Assembly (NCBI RefSeq): GCF_040645195.1
Contig: NZ_JBEYXW010000014.1
Span: 1-64,000, forward strand
DNA: 64,000 bases
From: Prauserella_A sp040645195
GTDB taxonomy: Bacteria; Actinomycetota; Actinomycetes; Mycobacteriales; Pseudonocardiaceae
Direction: 5' to 3'
Shown: one piece after another, positions 36,975-45,052 of the stretch
Layout: each line of letters opens with the position of its first letter
How positions within the stretch are numbered: the first letter of the stretch is position 1
Program-made: the position numbers and the translations under genes
The notes under the pieces: generated by a model
The model's database searches: none
Seen by the model: the letters and a program-made list of their open reading frames with translations, nothing else
What the model was told of the DNA's origin: nothing

Positions 36975-37742
36975 TCACGGAAGTGGCTCGTCGATGAGTT
37001 CCGGAAAGGCCTCGACGATCCAGCGGGCCCAGACCGGCCAGTCCATTTGCGCGCACTCCACCATTGTGGTCTCGAACGTGCCGAGTTGCGATAGACCGTG
37101 CAGGCATTGTTCGAGTTCCCGCCGGCGCTCCGGTGCTGTCAGCAACGCTGACAGGGTGCGGGGACCGAGATAACTGGCCGAGTCGCGTGGTCCGAGTATG
37201 GCGAGTACTTGTGCGGCAACGGCTATCCGGGTGGCGGTTTCGGACCACGGTGGTGCGCCGGCCGGCCAGCGTGCCGTCCAGACATATACCCGCTCGTGGC
37301 GGTAGCCTGCGCCGGTGAGGTCGCACAGGAACGCTGTGCGGGTTCGTAGCTCCGTGGTCGGATCGATCAGCTGGGCGAGGACGTTGTCCTCGGTGATGAT
37401 CGAGTGCGCCGCCCGGTGCGCAAGGTCACGTAACTGTCCAGTGTTGACAGTCGAGGTGTCTTGCCCTATTAGGCAGATCGCGAGGGAGTCGATGTCGCGT
37501 TCGAACTCCGCGGGGGAGGTCGCCTCGTCGAACCGCTCGTCCGCGAGTGTGCGTAGCGCGGCGTGCAGGCCCGTGCCGGTCAGGCAGGCGTTGACCACCT
37601 GCTGGGTGGCGGGGACTTCCCAGCGCATGTCCTGCGGCCAGCCGTCATGCAGGGTTTGACCTCGCCACCGCTCGTGCAGGGCCTCCGCCCGCGCACGCTC
37701 TCCGTCCGTCCCACCGCGCTGTTGCTCCTGTGAACTCGTCAC
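36975..37742 (-). CDS. Hypothetical helical protein
   Basis: A 255-aa protein from GTG 37742; the frame is open to 37889 without a better start. It is not recognised. Sequence is mixed helical, soluble, Trp-rich (RWRGQTLHDGWPQDMRWEVP, MDWPVWARWIVEAFPE), with no signal peptide or membrane helix. An 18-bp palindrome and a hairpin lie just upstream of the start (see 37761 and 37812), suggesting tight regulation. Confidence 0.65.
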   Translation of the reverse strand: MTSSQEQQRGGTDGERARAEALHERWRGQTLHDGWPQDMRWEVPATQQVVNACLTGTGLHAALRTLADERFDEATSPAEFERDIDSLAICLIGQDTSTVNTGQLRDLAHRAAHSIITEDNVLAQLIDPTTELRTRTAFLCDLTGAGYRHERVYVWTARWPAGAPPWSETATRIAVAAQVLAILGPRDSASYLGPRTLSALLTAPERRRELEQCLHGLSQLGTFETTMVECAQMDWPVWARWIVEAFPELIDEPLP

Positions 37743-37760
37743 CGCATGACACTCTCTCGT

Positions 37761-37778
37761 GTGACCGCGAGCGGTCAC
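37761..37778. promoter_or_regulatory. Perfect dyad upstream of the 36975-37742 gene
   Basis: GTGACCGCGAGCGGTCAC has two 8-bp arms around a 2-base centre and lies 19 bases before the GTG start on the minus strand. It looks like an operator or a leader hairpin. No cognate regulator can be named. Confidence 0.5.
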
Positions 37779-37811
37779 TTGCCAGTCCCCCGACCGTCGG
37801 TCCGTGAGTCC

Positions 37812-37832
37812 CTGTCGAGCAAAGCTCGACAG
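37812..37832. promoter_or_regulatory. Stem-loop CTGTCGAGC-aaa-GCTCGACAG
   Basis: A perfect 9-bp stem with an AAA loop, about 70 bases upstream of the hypothetical gene on the minus strand. It has no T-run on either side, so it is not a canonical terminator. Possible operator or the edge of the nearby MITE-like element. Confidence 0.45.
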
Positions 37833-37917
37833 GCGCCATTGACCAGGTCTCCATAGTGGACCAGCGCGGTGAGGTGCGAAAGTCCGCAATGGTGGGCGTG
37901 ACGGCAGTCACATTCTC

Positions 37918-38106
37918 AGAGCGCGTCTGAGGACTATCGCGTACCGGCTGCGCGGTGCCCAGATGGCGCCTCGCTGCGTTGTCGTCAGTCACCATGACTC
38001 CGTCATGGCTCCCTCCTCCGCCTTGCTGATCCTGGGCGCGGGTGTCCCGCAGGACACCTCCATCTGGATCACCGCTCGCACGGAGGACAATCCTCAGACG
38101 CGCTCT
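37918..38106. mobile_element. MITE-like element with 16-bp terminal inverted repeats
   Basis: AGAGCGCGTCTGAGGA (37918-37933) and its exact reverse complement TCCTCAGACGCGCTCT (38091-38106) bound a 189-bp segment with no convincing gene. The inverted match extends weakly inward. Inside is a further short dyad (CCATGAC/GTCATGG, 37992-38008). Size, TIRs and lack of a transposase fit a non-autonomous MITE. The right TIR supplies part of the stop codon of the adjacent oxidoreductase. No target-site duplication is obvious. Confidence 0.75.
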
Positions 38107-38761
38107 ACGTGTGCTGAATGTGGATGTTGAAGTTCGTGTGGCCGAGTGACCTGCTGAGCCGCTGGCGCAGCGGGACGAGCATCTCCATACTCCGCGCTCC
38201 GGAGATGTCGCCGAGGTCGATGATGTTGTCCTGTGGCCACCCGAACTCACGAAGAAGCCCGGTGACCACCCATTTCGCCTGCCGGTTGTTCCCGGCGACG
38301 AACATGACGTGATGGCCTGGGAGCCGGTTGGGTTGCACCATGATCGCCGGGCTCACGGTGTTGAGCGTCTTGACGACATGCGACCGCGGGAACTGTTGCT
38401 GAATCTGCTCGCCGAGGCTGTGGAGCCCGACGGGCTCGAGCGTCGGTGGGTCGGCATCTGGTGCGACAACGGGGTTGGCCACGTCGACGAGCACCTTGCC
38501 GGCGAGCGCATCCGAGCCGACAGCGCGCAGCGCCTGCACCGAGACGGTGCCGGCGGTCGCGTTGATCACGAGGGTGGCCGCCTCGACCGCGGTCGAGTAG
38601 GTCCCGACCTCACCGTAGTCGCCCGCCCGTCGAGCCCACCGGACCGCCTTCGGATCACCGGGTGCGCGAGTGCCCAGCATCACCTGGTGGCGTAACTCGG
38701 TAAGCCGGGTTGCCAGTGTCCTGCCGACGATCCCGGCGCCGAGCACAGCGACGCGCACCAA
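38105..38761 (-). CDS. NAD(P)-binding oxidoreductase, F420-dependent NADP reductase-like
   Basis: A 218-aa Rossmann protein. The N-terminal VRVAVLGAGIVGRTLATRLT dinucleotide motif, VMLGTRAP and KVLVDVANP, VVKTLNTV match the NADPH-dependent F420 reductase / NADP oxidoreductase (F420_oxidored) family. The C terminus (NIHIQHT) ends in a TAG at the border of the MITE-like element, so it may have been altered by insertion. Exact substrate unknown. Confidence 0.82.
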   Translation of the reverse strand: MVRVAVLGAGIVGRTLATRLTELRHQVMLGTRAPGDPKAVRWARRAGDYGEVGTYSTAVEAATLVINATAGTVSVQALRAVGSDALAGKVLVDVANPVVAPDADPPTLEPVGLHSLGEQIQQQFPRSHVVKTLNTVSPAIMVQPNRLPGHHVMFVAGNNRQAKWVVTGLLREFGWPQDNIIDLGDISGARSMEMLVPLRQRLSRSLGHTNFNIHIQHT

Positions 38762-39051
38762 CCACTCCTCTGATTTTCCTTTGGCGGACGGGGCGCCAGC
38801 CGACTCCGCACCAGGCCCCTCTTGTTGATCTACCGATCCACGCCGGGCGGAGCAAGCCGGTTGCTTGGTGAACTAGGTGGTGAAAGCGCGGATGGCCGTT
38901 GTCCTGCGATTAGGTGAGTGCCGTCAGATTCGGGCAGGGGAGCCGGTCTTTCCTGCGCCGGAACAGAACGACCATCCCAGTGGATGAGAAGAGTCGAGTG
39001 TGGACCCGGTACGGAGCAGGTCGGCTCCGGCGACGTGAGCGGAGGACGACG
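38762..39051. other. Non-coding divergent region
   Basis: 290 bases between the divergent oxidoreductase and LuxR-type genes. The frame upstream of the LuxR-type start stays open to 38914 but has no ribosome binding site, so I treat it as leader. No strong hairpin or repeat is visible; both promoters must lie here. Confidence 0.5.
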
Positions 39052-39702
39052 ATGAGCATGACGTGGCCAGGCTCGGTACCGCTGGCCGGTACGGTCGAGG
39101 CCGAACAGCGGCTCGGCTACCTGGGCTCCGACCCGGTGCACGGCGCGTTCATCCGGGCGGTCTGCCATGCGGACCGGCGGCTACGCTGGATCGACTCCAT
39201 GCCAAGGGAATCGCGGCCGTTGCTCGCGCAGTGGTGTGCCGACCTCGTCGTCGTGGACCTGGACGTGCCGGACGCGCCTGCCGCATGTGCCGCCGTGCGC
39301 GCGGCCTCGTCACGCACCGTTCTGCTGACGTTGCTGTGCCGCGAGCATCCGGTGGACCTGGAGGGCTGGGCGGGCCTGCGGGAGCTGGTCGACGGAGTGA
39401 TCTCCTGTCACTGCGGGGAGCCGGAGATGGTCGGCATCCTGCCGGTGAGCGACCAGGTGGTCCGGGCCATCGAGACCGCACGGCACCGTCAGCAGCGTAT
39501 CCACGCCGATGTCCTTGGCCCCATCGAGAAAGCAGTCCTGGAGTGTGCGGCTGCCGGCCTGACGGCCGAGCTGACAGCACGGGAGCTGCGGCTGGAGGCA
39601 GCCGAGGTCCGCGCGCTCATGGTGAAGATCCGTAAGCGGCTCGGTGCGAGGTCACGCGCCAATGCCGTCGCCATCGCGCTGCGGGCGGGCTGGATCTCCT
39701 GA
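39052..39702 (+). CDS. LuxR-type DNA-binding response regulator-like protein
   Basis: A 216-aa protein from ATG 39052, preceded by GGAGG at 6 bases. The N-terminal half resembles a receiver fold (DLVVVDLDVPDAP) although a clear phosphorylation site is not certain. The C-terminal HTH (VLGPIEKAVLECAAAGLTAE, VRALMVKIRKRLGARSRANA) is LuxR-type. No histidine kinase is adjacent. It lies directly upstream of the sortase gene on the same strand and could control it. Confidence 0.8.
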   Translation: MSMTWPGSVPLAGTVEAEQRLGYLGSDPVHGAFIRAVCHADRRLRWIDSMPRESRPLLAQWCADLVVVDLDVPDAPAACAAVRAASSRTVLLTLLCREHPVDLEGWAGLRELVDGVISCHCGEPEMVGILPVSDQVVRAIETARHRQQRIHADVLGPIEKAVLECAAAGLTAELTARELRLEAAEVRALMVKIRKRLGARSRANAVAIALRAGWIS

Positions 39703-39796
39703 CCCGCAGTCGTTGTCGCTCCGTTTCCCCACCGGCGTCATGAACGCGCGCGCGTTGCGGTCTGTTGACCGTAGGCGCTCTACGAGTCGGAGGTCG

Positions 39797-40531
39797 ATGG
39801 TGACGCAAGCGGCGGAGGGGACGGCGGTGCACCCCGGGCCGCGACAGCGGCGCGGGCGTGGAGGCCTCATCCGCGTCGCCGGGGACACCTGTGTAGTCCT
39901 GGGGCTCGTCGTGTTGTTGTTCGCCGCCTACCAGACGTGGGGCAAGCCCGCGGAGACCAGGGAGCAGCAGGACCGGCTCGAGCGGGAGCTGCAGGCGCAA
40001 TGGGACGGTAGGACCGGACCACAGCCCGCCGAGGACCGGCCGGCCGACGTAGCGAACCCGGACACCGTAGGGACCGATCAGTCCACAGTGGTAGGGGATG
40101 GAGCGCCCTTTGCGCGGCTCGCCATTCCCCGGCTCGGGCTGAGCTGGGTGGTGGTCGAAGGTGTGTCACTGAGCGACCTTCGCTCGGGGCCCGGCCACTA
40201 TCCGGCCACGCAGCAGCCGGGCGAAGTGGGCAACTTCGCCGTCGCCGGGCACCGGTCCCACGGCACCTTCTGGGATCTGGACGAGCTGGGCGACGGTGAC
40301 GCGATCTCGGTGGAGACCAGCCAGGCCAGGTACACCTACCGGGTCTACGCCGTGCACATCGTGAGCCCGACGGATACCTGGGTCATCGCACCCGATCCCG
40401 AGAATCCCGACCAGGCACCGCAACGCCGGCTGCTCACGCTGACGACCTGCCATCCCCAGTGGGGGAACTGGCAGCGCCTCATCGTCCATGCCGAGCTGGT
40501 GAACACGGAGCCGAAGCCGTCGCCGCCGTGA
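39797..40531 (+). CDS. Class E sortase
   Basis: A 244-aa membrane-anchored transpeptidase. ATG 39797 has GGAGG 3-7 bases upstream. One helix (TCVVLGLVVLLFAAYQTWG, residues about 33-51) precedes the catalytic domain. The catalytic residues are His in VAGHRSHGTFW, Cys in LLTLTTCHPQWGNWQRLIVH and the Arg five residues after that WGN. Class E sortases of actinomycetes cleave LAxTG-type signals. A LAxTG mini-protein lies about 7.5 kb downstream (47963-48118). Confidence 0.9.
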   Translation: MVTQAAEGTAVHPGPRQRRGRGGLIRVAGDTCVVLGLVVLLFAAYQTWGKPAETREQQDRLERELQAQWDGRTGPQPAEDRPADVANPDTVGTDQSTVVGDGAPFARLAIPRLGLSWVVVEGVSLSDLRSGPGHYPATQQPGEVGNFAVAGHRSHGTFWDLDELGDGDAISVETSQARYTYRVYAVHIVSPTDTWVIAPDPENPDQAPQRRLLTLTTCHPQWGNWQRLIVHAELVNTEPKPSPP

Positions 40532-40614
40532 TGATCCGCTGGACTGCGTGATATTTCCGCTACCTTCGAGGTCCTCCTACCGTGAACGGATTCTCGGCTG
40601 AAGGAGCGGATGAG

Positions 40615-41748
40615 ATGACCCTGTCGGAGCGCGACGAAGCAAGCATCGCCAGGATTCCGGATGAGGGGGTCGCCGTCGTACTCGGCACCCGACCGGAGAT
40701 CATCAAGCTGGCCGGGATCATCAAGGCGCTGGGGCCCAAGGGTTACATCATCCACACCGGACAGCATTACGACGATGCACTGTCCACTGTGTTCTTCACG
40801 GAGATGGGCTTGCCGCAACCCCAGGTGCGCCTGGCCGTCGGTGGTTCGAGCCGGGGGAGCCAGATCGCCACAGCACTGCAATCGATGGACGAGCATTTCC
40901 GGCAGCGGCGCCCCCTGGCGATCATCGTGCAGGGCGACACGAACACGACCGTAGCCGGGGCGCTCGCTGGTAACGCCGCAAACATTCCGGTGGTCCATGT
41001 CGAGGCCGGTCTGCGGAGTTACGACAAGAACATGCCGGAGGAGCACAACCGGATCCTCACCGATCACATCTCCGACATGCTGTGCGCGGCCACGGCGGAG
41101 AACGTTCGTAACCTCGCCAACGAAGGTATCGCCGGCAAGTCCGTGATCCAGACCGGGAACACAGTCGTCGAGGCGGTGCACGCACAGCTTCCGCCCGAGA
41201 ACGTCCAGCGGCAGCTGCTCGCCGATCGGAGGCTGACGGCGGGCAGCTACGTGCTGGCCACGATCCACCGGCCCGAGAACACCGATGATCCCGTTGCGCT
41301 GCAGGCGATTCTCGCAGAGCTGAACAGGATTCCGTGCCAGGTGATCCTGCCCGTGCATCCGCGAACCCGTGCGGCGGTCGAGCGGCACGGGCTCGCGCGG
41401 TATCTCGACGCGCTGACGGTGACCTCGCCACTCGGTTCTGCCGACTTCCTGGGACTGGCTGCGAATGCGGCGCTGCTGGTATCGGACTCCGGTGGGCTGC
41501 AGGAAGAGGCCACGGTGCTGAAGCGGCCACTGATCGTGGTCCGGCGTTCCACTGAGCGGCCGGAATCCATGCGGCACTTCGCTGTCCTCGTCTCACCGGG
41601 GCCGCTGATCAGCAAGACGGCGGGCGAGTGGCTGGAGAACCTCCCCGAGCTGCATCGGCAGCTGGCCGGGGTGCCGTCGCCGTTCGGCGACGGCCATGCC
41701 TCCGAGCGGATCGTGCGTGAGCTGGCACGCAGGTTCGTCGGGGGCTGA
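40615..41748 (+). CDS. wecB: UDP-N-acetylglucosamine 2-epimerase (non-hydrolysing)
   Basis: Interconverts UDP-GlcNAc and UDP-ManNAc for surface polysaccharide synthesis. AAGGAG (40601-40606) is 8 bases before ATG 40615, giving 377 aa. Family motifs: VVLGTRPEIIKLAGIIKAL, HTGQHYD, IIVQGDTNTTVAGALAG, HVEAGLRSYD, and LLVSDSGGLQEEATVLKRPL. It stands alone, 83 bases after the sortase, and fits a surface-polymer role for the region. Confidence 0.93.
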   Translation: MTLSERDEASIARIPDEGVAVVLGTRPEIIKLAGIIKALGPKGYIIHTGQHYDDALSTVFFTEMGLPQPQVRLAVGGSSRGSQIATALQSMDEHFRQRRPLAIIVQGDTNTTVAGALAGNAANIPVVHVEAGLRSYDKNMPEEHNRILTDHISDMLCAATAENVRNLANEGIAGKSVIQTGNTVVEAVHAQLPPENVQRQLLADRRLTAGSYVLATIHRPENTDDPVALQAILAELNRIPCQVILPVHPRTRAAVERHGLARYLDALTVTSPLGSADFLGLAANAALLVSDSGGLQEEATVLKRPLIVVRRSTERPESMRHFAVLVSPGPLISKTAGEWLENLPELHRQLAGVPSPFGDGHASERIVRELARRFVGG

Positions 41749-42180
41749 GTACACCCTTTACCCGAGATCGTCCGAGCCGCCGCGCCCGGCACCAGCAGCG
41801 AATCGCTGTCCACCATGCCGAGCGTCGGCGGCGAATGACGTCGTTCGAGAGCGGGCCATGTCCATAGTGGATACCGGAGTTCGGCTTCCTTGTCGCGAAC
41901 AAATCATGTGATTCGGCGCACTTCTATTCCCAGGCGAGGACGGTGTCGGTTCCATTTTTGGAGCAATGTTACCGCGCTGTTATCGGTCGCCTTCGTGTCC
42001 TGACGCCTATCGGGCAAGCGTGTGATTCCGTTACGACCAGCCGGTGAGAAGCGACTTCTTTCACCTTCGTGAGTGAGGTTTGGAAAAACATCGTGTGTTT
42101 CAGTGGAATTGCTTCACCCTTTCGGAGCTTGGATTCTGTGGTTTCATTCCTGGCCTCAGGAGGCAGGACCGGGAGGGAAA
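41749..42180. other. 432-bp non-coding leader of the second sigma gene
   Basis: No gene is visible here. The segment is clearly more AT-rich than its surroundings (for example 41900-42120), contains no long hairpin, and the frame upstream of the sigma start lacks a ribosome binding site. It probably holds the promoter and a long 5' leader of the sigma gene. Confidence 0.5.
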
Positions 42181-42762
42181 ATGAGCGGGCTTTCTGCTAC
42201 AGCCCTCGCCGAGCAGGCGGATGAGGATCTGCTCGGCCAGGTGAGGGGTGGTGACCGCAATGCGTTCAGCGAGTTGTTCGCGCGTCACCACGGTCGCGCA
42301 TTGCGGTACGCGACCGCGATCGCCGCCACGAGGGTCGATGCCGAGGATCTGGCCGCCGATGCACTGGTGCGCCTGATGCTGGCGTTGGAACAGGGACGCG
42401 GACCGGTCGCGAATGTCGCGGCGTACCTGCGGACGACGATCCGGCGGCTGGCCATCGATATGGGAGTGAAGAATGCGCGAAGCGTCTCCGTGGGTTTGGA
42501 GATCGTGGCCGTCCGGGTCCCGGCACAGGCCAACGGGCCCGATCCAGCGCCTACCGAGGCAGAGGCCATGGTGGACAGTGCGTTCACCTCGTTGCCGCGG
42601 CGCTGGCGAGAGGTGCTGTGGATGGTCGAGGTGCTCGGCTACAGCCCCGGTGACATCGCACGGGTGCTCGGGATCGCGCCGCCAGCCGCATGCTCGTTGC
42701 TCTGGCGAGCGCGCAGGGCACTCAGGCAGCGCTATGGCGAACTGGTCGAGCCGACACCATGA
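42181..42762 (+). CDS. ECF-like sigma-70 family factor (paralog 2)
   Basis: A 193-aa sigma factor from ATG 42181 (GGGAGG 4-5 bases upstream). Region 2: FSELFARHHGRALRYATAIA with AEDLAADALVRLMLALE. Region 4: LPRRWREVLWMVEVLGYSPG and ARVLGIAPPAACSLLWRARR. It is paralogous to the factor at 36147-36731. No anti-sigma factor adjoins it; the next genes encode an unknown protein and a pseudokinase. Confidence 0.88.
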   Translation: MSGLSATALAEQADEDLLGQVRGGDRNAFSELFARHHGRALRYATAIAATRVDAEDLAADALVRLMLALEQGRGPVANVAAYLRTTIRRLAIDMGVKNARSVSVGLEIVAVRVPAQANGPDPAPTEAEAMVDSAFTSLPRRWREVLWMVEVLGYSPGDIARVLGIAPPAACSLLWRARRALRQRYGELVEPTP

Positions 42763-42823
42763 CGCTTCACCGGCGCCGGTGCCGGACCAGTCAGCACGAA
42801 CGACCTGCGAGGGATCGTCCATT

Positions 42824-43426
42824 ATGCGTTTCGACCTGTACAACCGCGCCGCGCTGACCACCCTTGTGCTGATCGGGCCCGACTGGTACGCACGGCCCGC
42901 CAACTATCTGCGGCTGTCGGTCAACCGGATGACCGCGCTGTGCGACGCCCTCCTGCGGCTCGGGATGGCCTACGACGCCGCGAGCTTCGAGCAGGATCGG
43001 GACCGGCCGGCGTTCGGTCTGCCACGACCTCAGGACTACGGCCTGACCGCTACCAGGGACGAGTACGGCGACACAGTGTGGAGTGGACGGCGGCACGCGG
43101 AGTTCGAGTCGGCACGGCAGGTCGCACTGCGCAGGCATGTTCCGGAAAGCCAGCCAGGCATCCCGCTGCACAAGCTCAGCACGGCGCTGGGCTGGATCGT
43201 CGACGGTGCCGAATGTGGGTCGGCACTGGACGGCTACCGTGCGGCGCGCAGCCGCGACGTCGGACATCCGCGGGCGTTCGGCGACCATTTCATCACCTTC
43301 CTGGCCGCCTGCACGGCGGGTACGGGATTCGTTGTGGGCAGGGCGGTACCGGCAAGGCCGGAGCAGGACGGGGACGGCGGGTCCGGAGTGGAATCCCGCG
43401 TGCTGGCCGCGGTGCCGAATGGCTGA
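42824..43426 (+). CDS. Hypothetical protein overlapping the pseudokinase gene
   Basis: A 200-aa protein from ATG 42824 (GAGGGA about 10 bases upstream). Not recognised. It is soluble, with an Arg-rich middle and a hydrophobic segment FITFLAACTAGTGFVVGRAV near residue 155-175 that may be a membrane or amphipathic helix. It overlaps the following gene by 8 bases, so it is probably translated with it and may act together with the kinase-like protein. Confidence 0.68.
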   Translation: MRFDLYNRAALTTLVLIGPDWYARPANYLRLSVNRMTALCDALLRLGMAYDAASFEQDRDRPAFGLPRPQDYGLTATRDEYGDTVWSGRRHAEFESARQVALRRHVPESQPGIPLHKLSTALGWIVDGAECGSALDGYRAARSRDVGHPRAFGDHFITFLAACTAGTGFVVGRAVPARPEQDGDGGSGVESRVLAAVPNG

Positions 43427-44186
43427 GCCTGCCGAACCGAACCGGCGCCTGCCTGAGGGGACCATTGTGGACGGCCGTTACCAGGTGCTCGGACCCCTCG
43501 CTCGCTCCGGCGCCGCCGAGGTGTTTCGGGCACAGGACCGTAACCTGCGTCGCGACGTCGCGATGAAGCTGTTCTGTCCGAGTGGCAGCGGTTCGCCACG
43601 GGATCGAGCCGAACGTGAGGCGCAGCTGCTGGCCCGGCTCAACAACCCCGGTGTCCCGGCAATCTATGACGTCGGCGCACATGACGGCTTGCCCTACCTC
43701 GTCATGCAGCTGGTCCCTGGACGCCCGCTACCGCAGCTGCTCGCCGCGGAACCGATCGACGGCGCCACCATCGCCATGCTGGGTGCCCGGGTCGCCGGTG
43801 TGCTGGCCCACGTCCACTCGCGACAGGTGGTGCATGGTGACCTGCGTGCCGCCAACGTCGTCGTCGGCGCCGCCGGCGCGGCCTGGCTGCTCGGCTTCGG
43901 TAAGGCGAGACTGTACGACGGAGCAGGCGGTAGCGAGTTCGCCGCCGACGTCGGTACGCTCGGCTTGCTGCTGAGCGGATGTCTGGAGGACCAAGCGATC
44001 CCGGGCGGAGCGGTCCGGCCACTGCAGCGCGTGCTGCGGGACTTGACACGGCCGAACCCGGCCAGCAGACCGGATGCGGGTCGCTGTGCGCGATTGCTCG
44101 TCGAGGCGGCCGCGCGGTGCTCGGCCCGTGACCGCCGCGCCAGCCGTCCGGTAGCCCCAACAGGTGAGAAACTCGCCAGGCCGTGA
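43419..44186 (+). CDS. Serine/threonine kinase-like protein, probable pseudokinase
   Basis: A 255-aa cytoplasmic PknB-like kinase fold without a membrane helix. The ATP-binding Lys (VAMKLF, K50), the alpha-C Glu (E67) and the catalytic Asp with Asn (VHGDLRAANV, D141/N146) are kept. HRD has become HGD and the magnesium-binding DFG has become GFG (LLGFGKARL, residues 159-161). The glycine loop is degenerate (LARSGAAEVF). Loss of the DFG Asp argues for a pseudokinase or very weak kinase. Its gene couples the upstream unknown to the downstream membrane genes. Confidence 0.82.
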   Translation: MAEPAEPNRRLPEGTIVDGRYQVLGPLARSGAAEVFRAQDRNLRRDVAMKLFCPSGSGSPRDRAEREAQLLARLNNPGVPAIYDVGAHDGLPYLVMQLVPGRPLPQLLAAEPIDGATIAMLGARVAGVLAHVHSRQVVHGDLRAANVVVGAAGAAWLLGFGKARLYDGAGGSEFAADVGTLGLLLSGCLEDQAIPGGAVRPLQRVLRDLTRPNPASRPDAGRCARLLVEAAARCSARDRRASRPVAPTGEKLARP

Positions 44187-44245
44187 TGCCGCGCGCCCGC
44201 GTGCTGTCTACCCACGCGGGGGTAGCCGCGAACTGGAGGTGGCAC

Positions 44246-44482
44246 ATGGCAGGAGCGGCCAGGCGAGGTGCGCGCGGTGTGGCCGGGATGAGGCTGAGCC
44301 GTCGCGAGGCGCTGGTGCGCTCGGGGGTGCTCACCGCTTGCCTGGCGGTGCTGCTGTTACTGGTGGCCGGCCCGGCCGCATTCCGTGGGCCCGAGTTCGT
44401 GGCGCCGATCGAGCCGGCGCCCCAGTTCGACGTGTACGACGAGCCGGGCGAGCTGTGGTGGCCGTGGCCGCTCGACCGGTGA
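44246..44482 (+). CDS. Small membrane protein in exosortase-like cluster
   Basis: ATG 44246 follows GGAGG (44235-44239) and gives 78 aa; GTG 44183 in frame would overlap the pseudokinase. A basic N terminus leads into one helix (SGVLTACLAVLLLLVAGPAA), then an acidic, Pro/Trp-rich tail (EPAPQFDVYDEPGELWWPWP) outside. It overlaps the next gene by 4 bases. Function unknown. Confidence 0.7.
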   Translation: MAGAARRGARGVAGMRLSRREALVRSGVLTACLAVLLLLVAGPAAFRGPEFVAPIEPAPQFDVYDEPGELWWPWPLDR

Positions 44483-44997
44483 CCAGCGGGCGGGACGGAG
44501 CACTCGTGCTGGTCGGCGTGGCGGTGGTACTGGTTGTCGCGCACACCGGCATCCGCGCGGGGGAGGCGGCGCTCCTGCGGCTGGTGTTCTGGCTGCTCGG
44601 CTGGGGGCCGACCAGTGCAACGGGGGACACTGTCTACTTCGGTCTCGGGACTGCGGATGCTGCTGGCCTACGTATCACGTCGGTCGCCTCGGTGCTCTCG
44701 CTCCTGGTGCCGTGGCTGCTCGTGCTGGCCGCGACGATGGCGTGGTCGCGAATGGACATCCGGATGCTCCGGATTGCTGCCGCCCGCGCGGCCGCGCTGA
44801 TCGTCGTGGCCAGCCAGGTGAGGCTGCTCGTGGCGGCGGCCTTGATCCGCCTGTGGGGGCACGAGTCCACGGGGTTCGCGAGGATCGTCAGCTGGCTGCT
44901 GCTGACTGCCGCGACGGTGCTGGCTTTGGTCGCGCTGTTGCTGGCCGCGGGCGAGGTTCCCCGCGAACGGCAGCGGGGTTACCGGGACGCGACATGA
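44479..44997 (+). CDS. Degenerate exosortase-family membrane protein
   Basis: A 172-aa multi-helix protein that aligns by eye with the exosortase-like protein at 47318-47899: FGLGTADAAGLRITSVAS versus FGLGTSDPTGLRITAECT, and ASQVRLLVAA versus VNQLRIALIA. Relative to it, the Cys is Ala (A70), the Asn is Ser (S112), the Arg is kept (R115) and the His is lost (near V137). It is thus predicted to be catalytically inactive, perhaps a partner or regulator of the intact paralog. Start GTG 44479 overlaps the previous stop. Confidence 0.74.
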   Translation: MTSGRDGALVLVGVAVVLVVAHTGIRAGEAALLRLVFWLLGWGPTSATGDTVYFGLGTADAAGLRITSVASVLSLLVPWLLVLAATMAWSRMDIRMLRIAAARAAALIVVASQVRLLVAAALIRLWGHESTGFARIVSWLLLTAATVLALVALLLAAGEVPRERQRGYRDAT

Positions 44998-45052
44998 AAC
45001 GACGTGAGTTCCGGTCCTCTACGCGCAACACCATGTATGAGGAGGAGAACGG

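Noticed and set aside
37812..37832. Rho-independent terminator
   Set aside because: The stem is perfect but no T-rich tract follows on either strand, and no gene ends nearby.
37645..38250. 201-aa minus-strand frame through the MITE-like region
   Set aside because: It crosses the element and two real genes in a different frame, lacks a ribosome binding site and has no recognisable domain; at most it contains remnants of a transposase.
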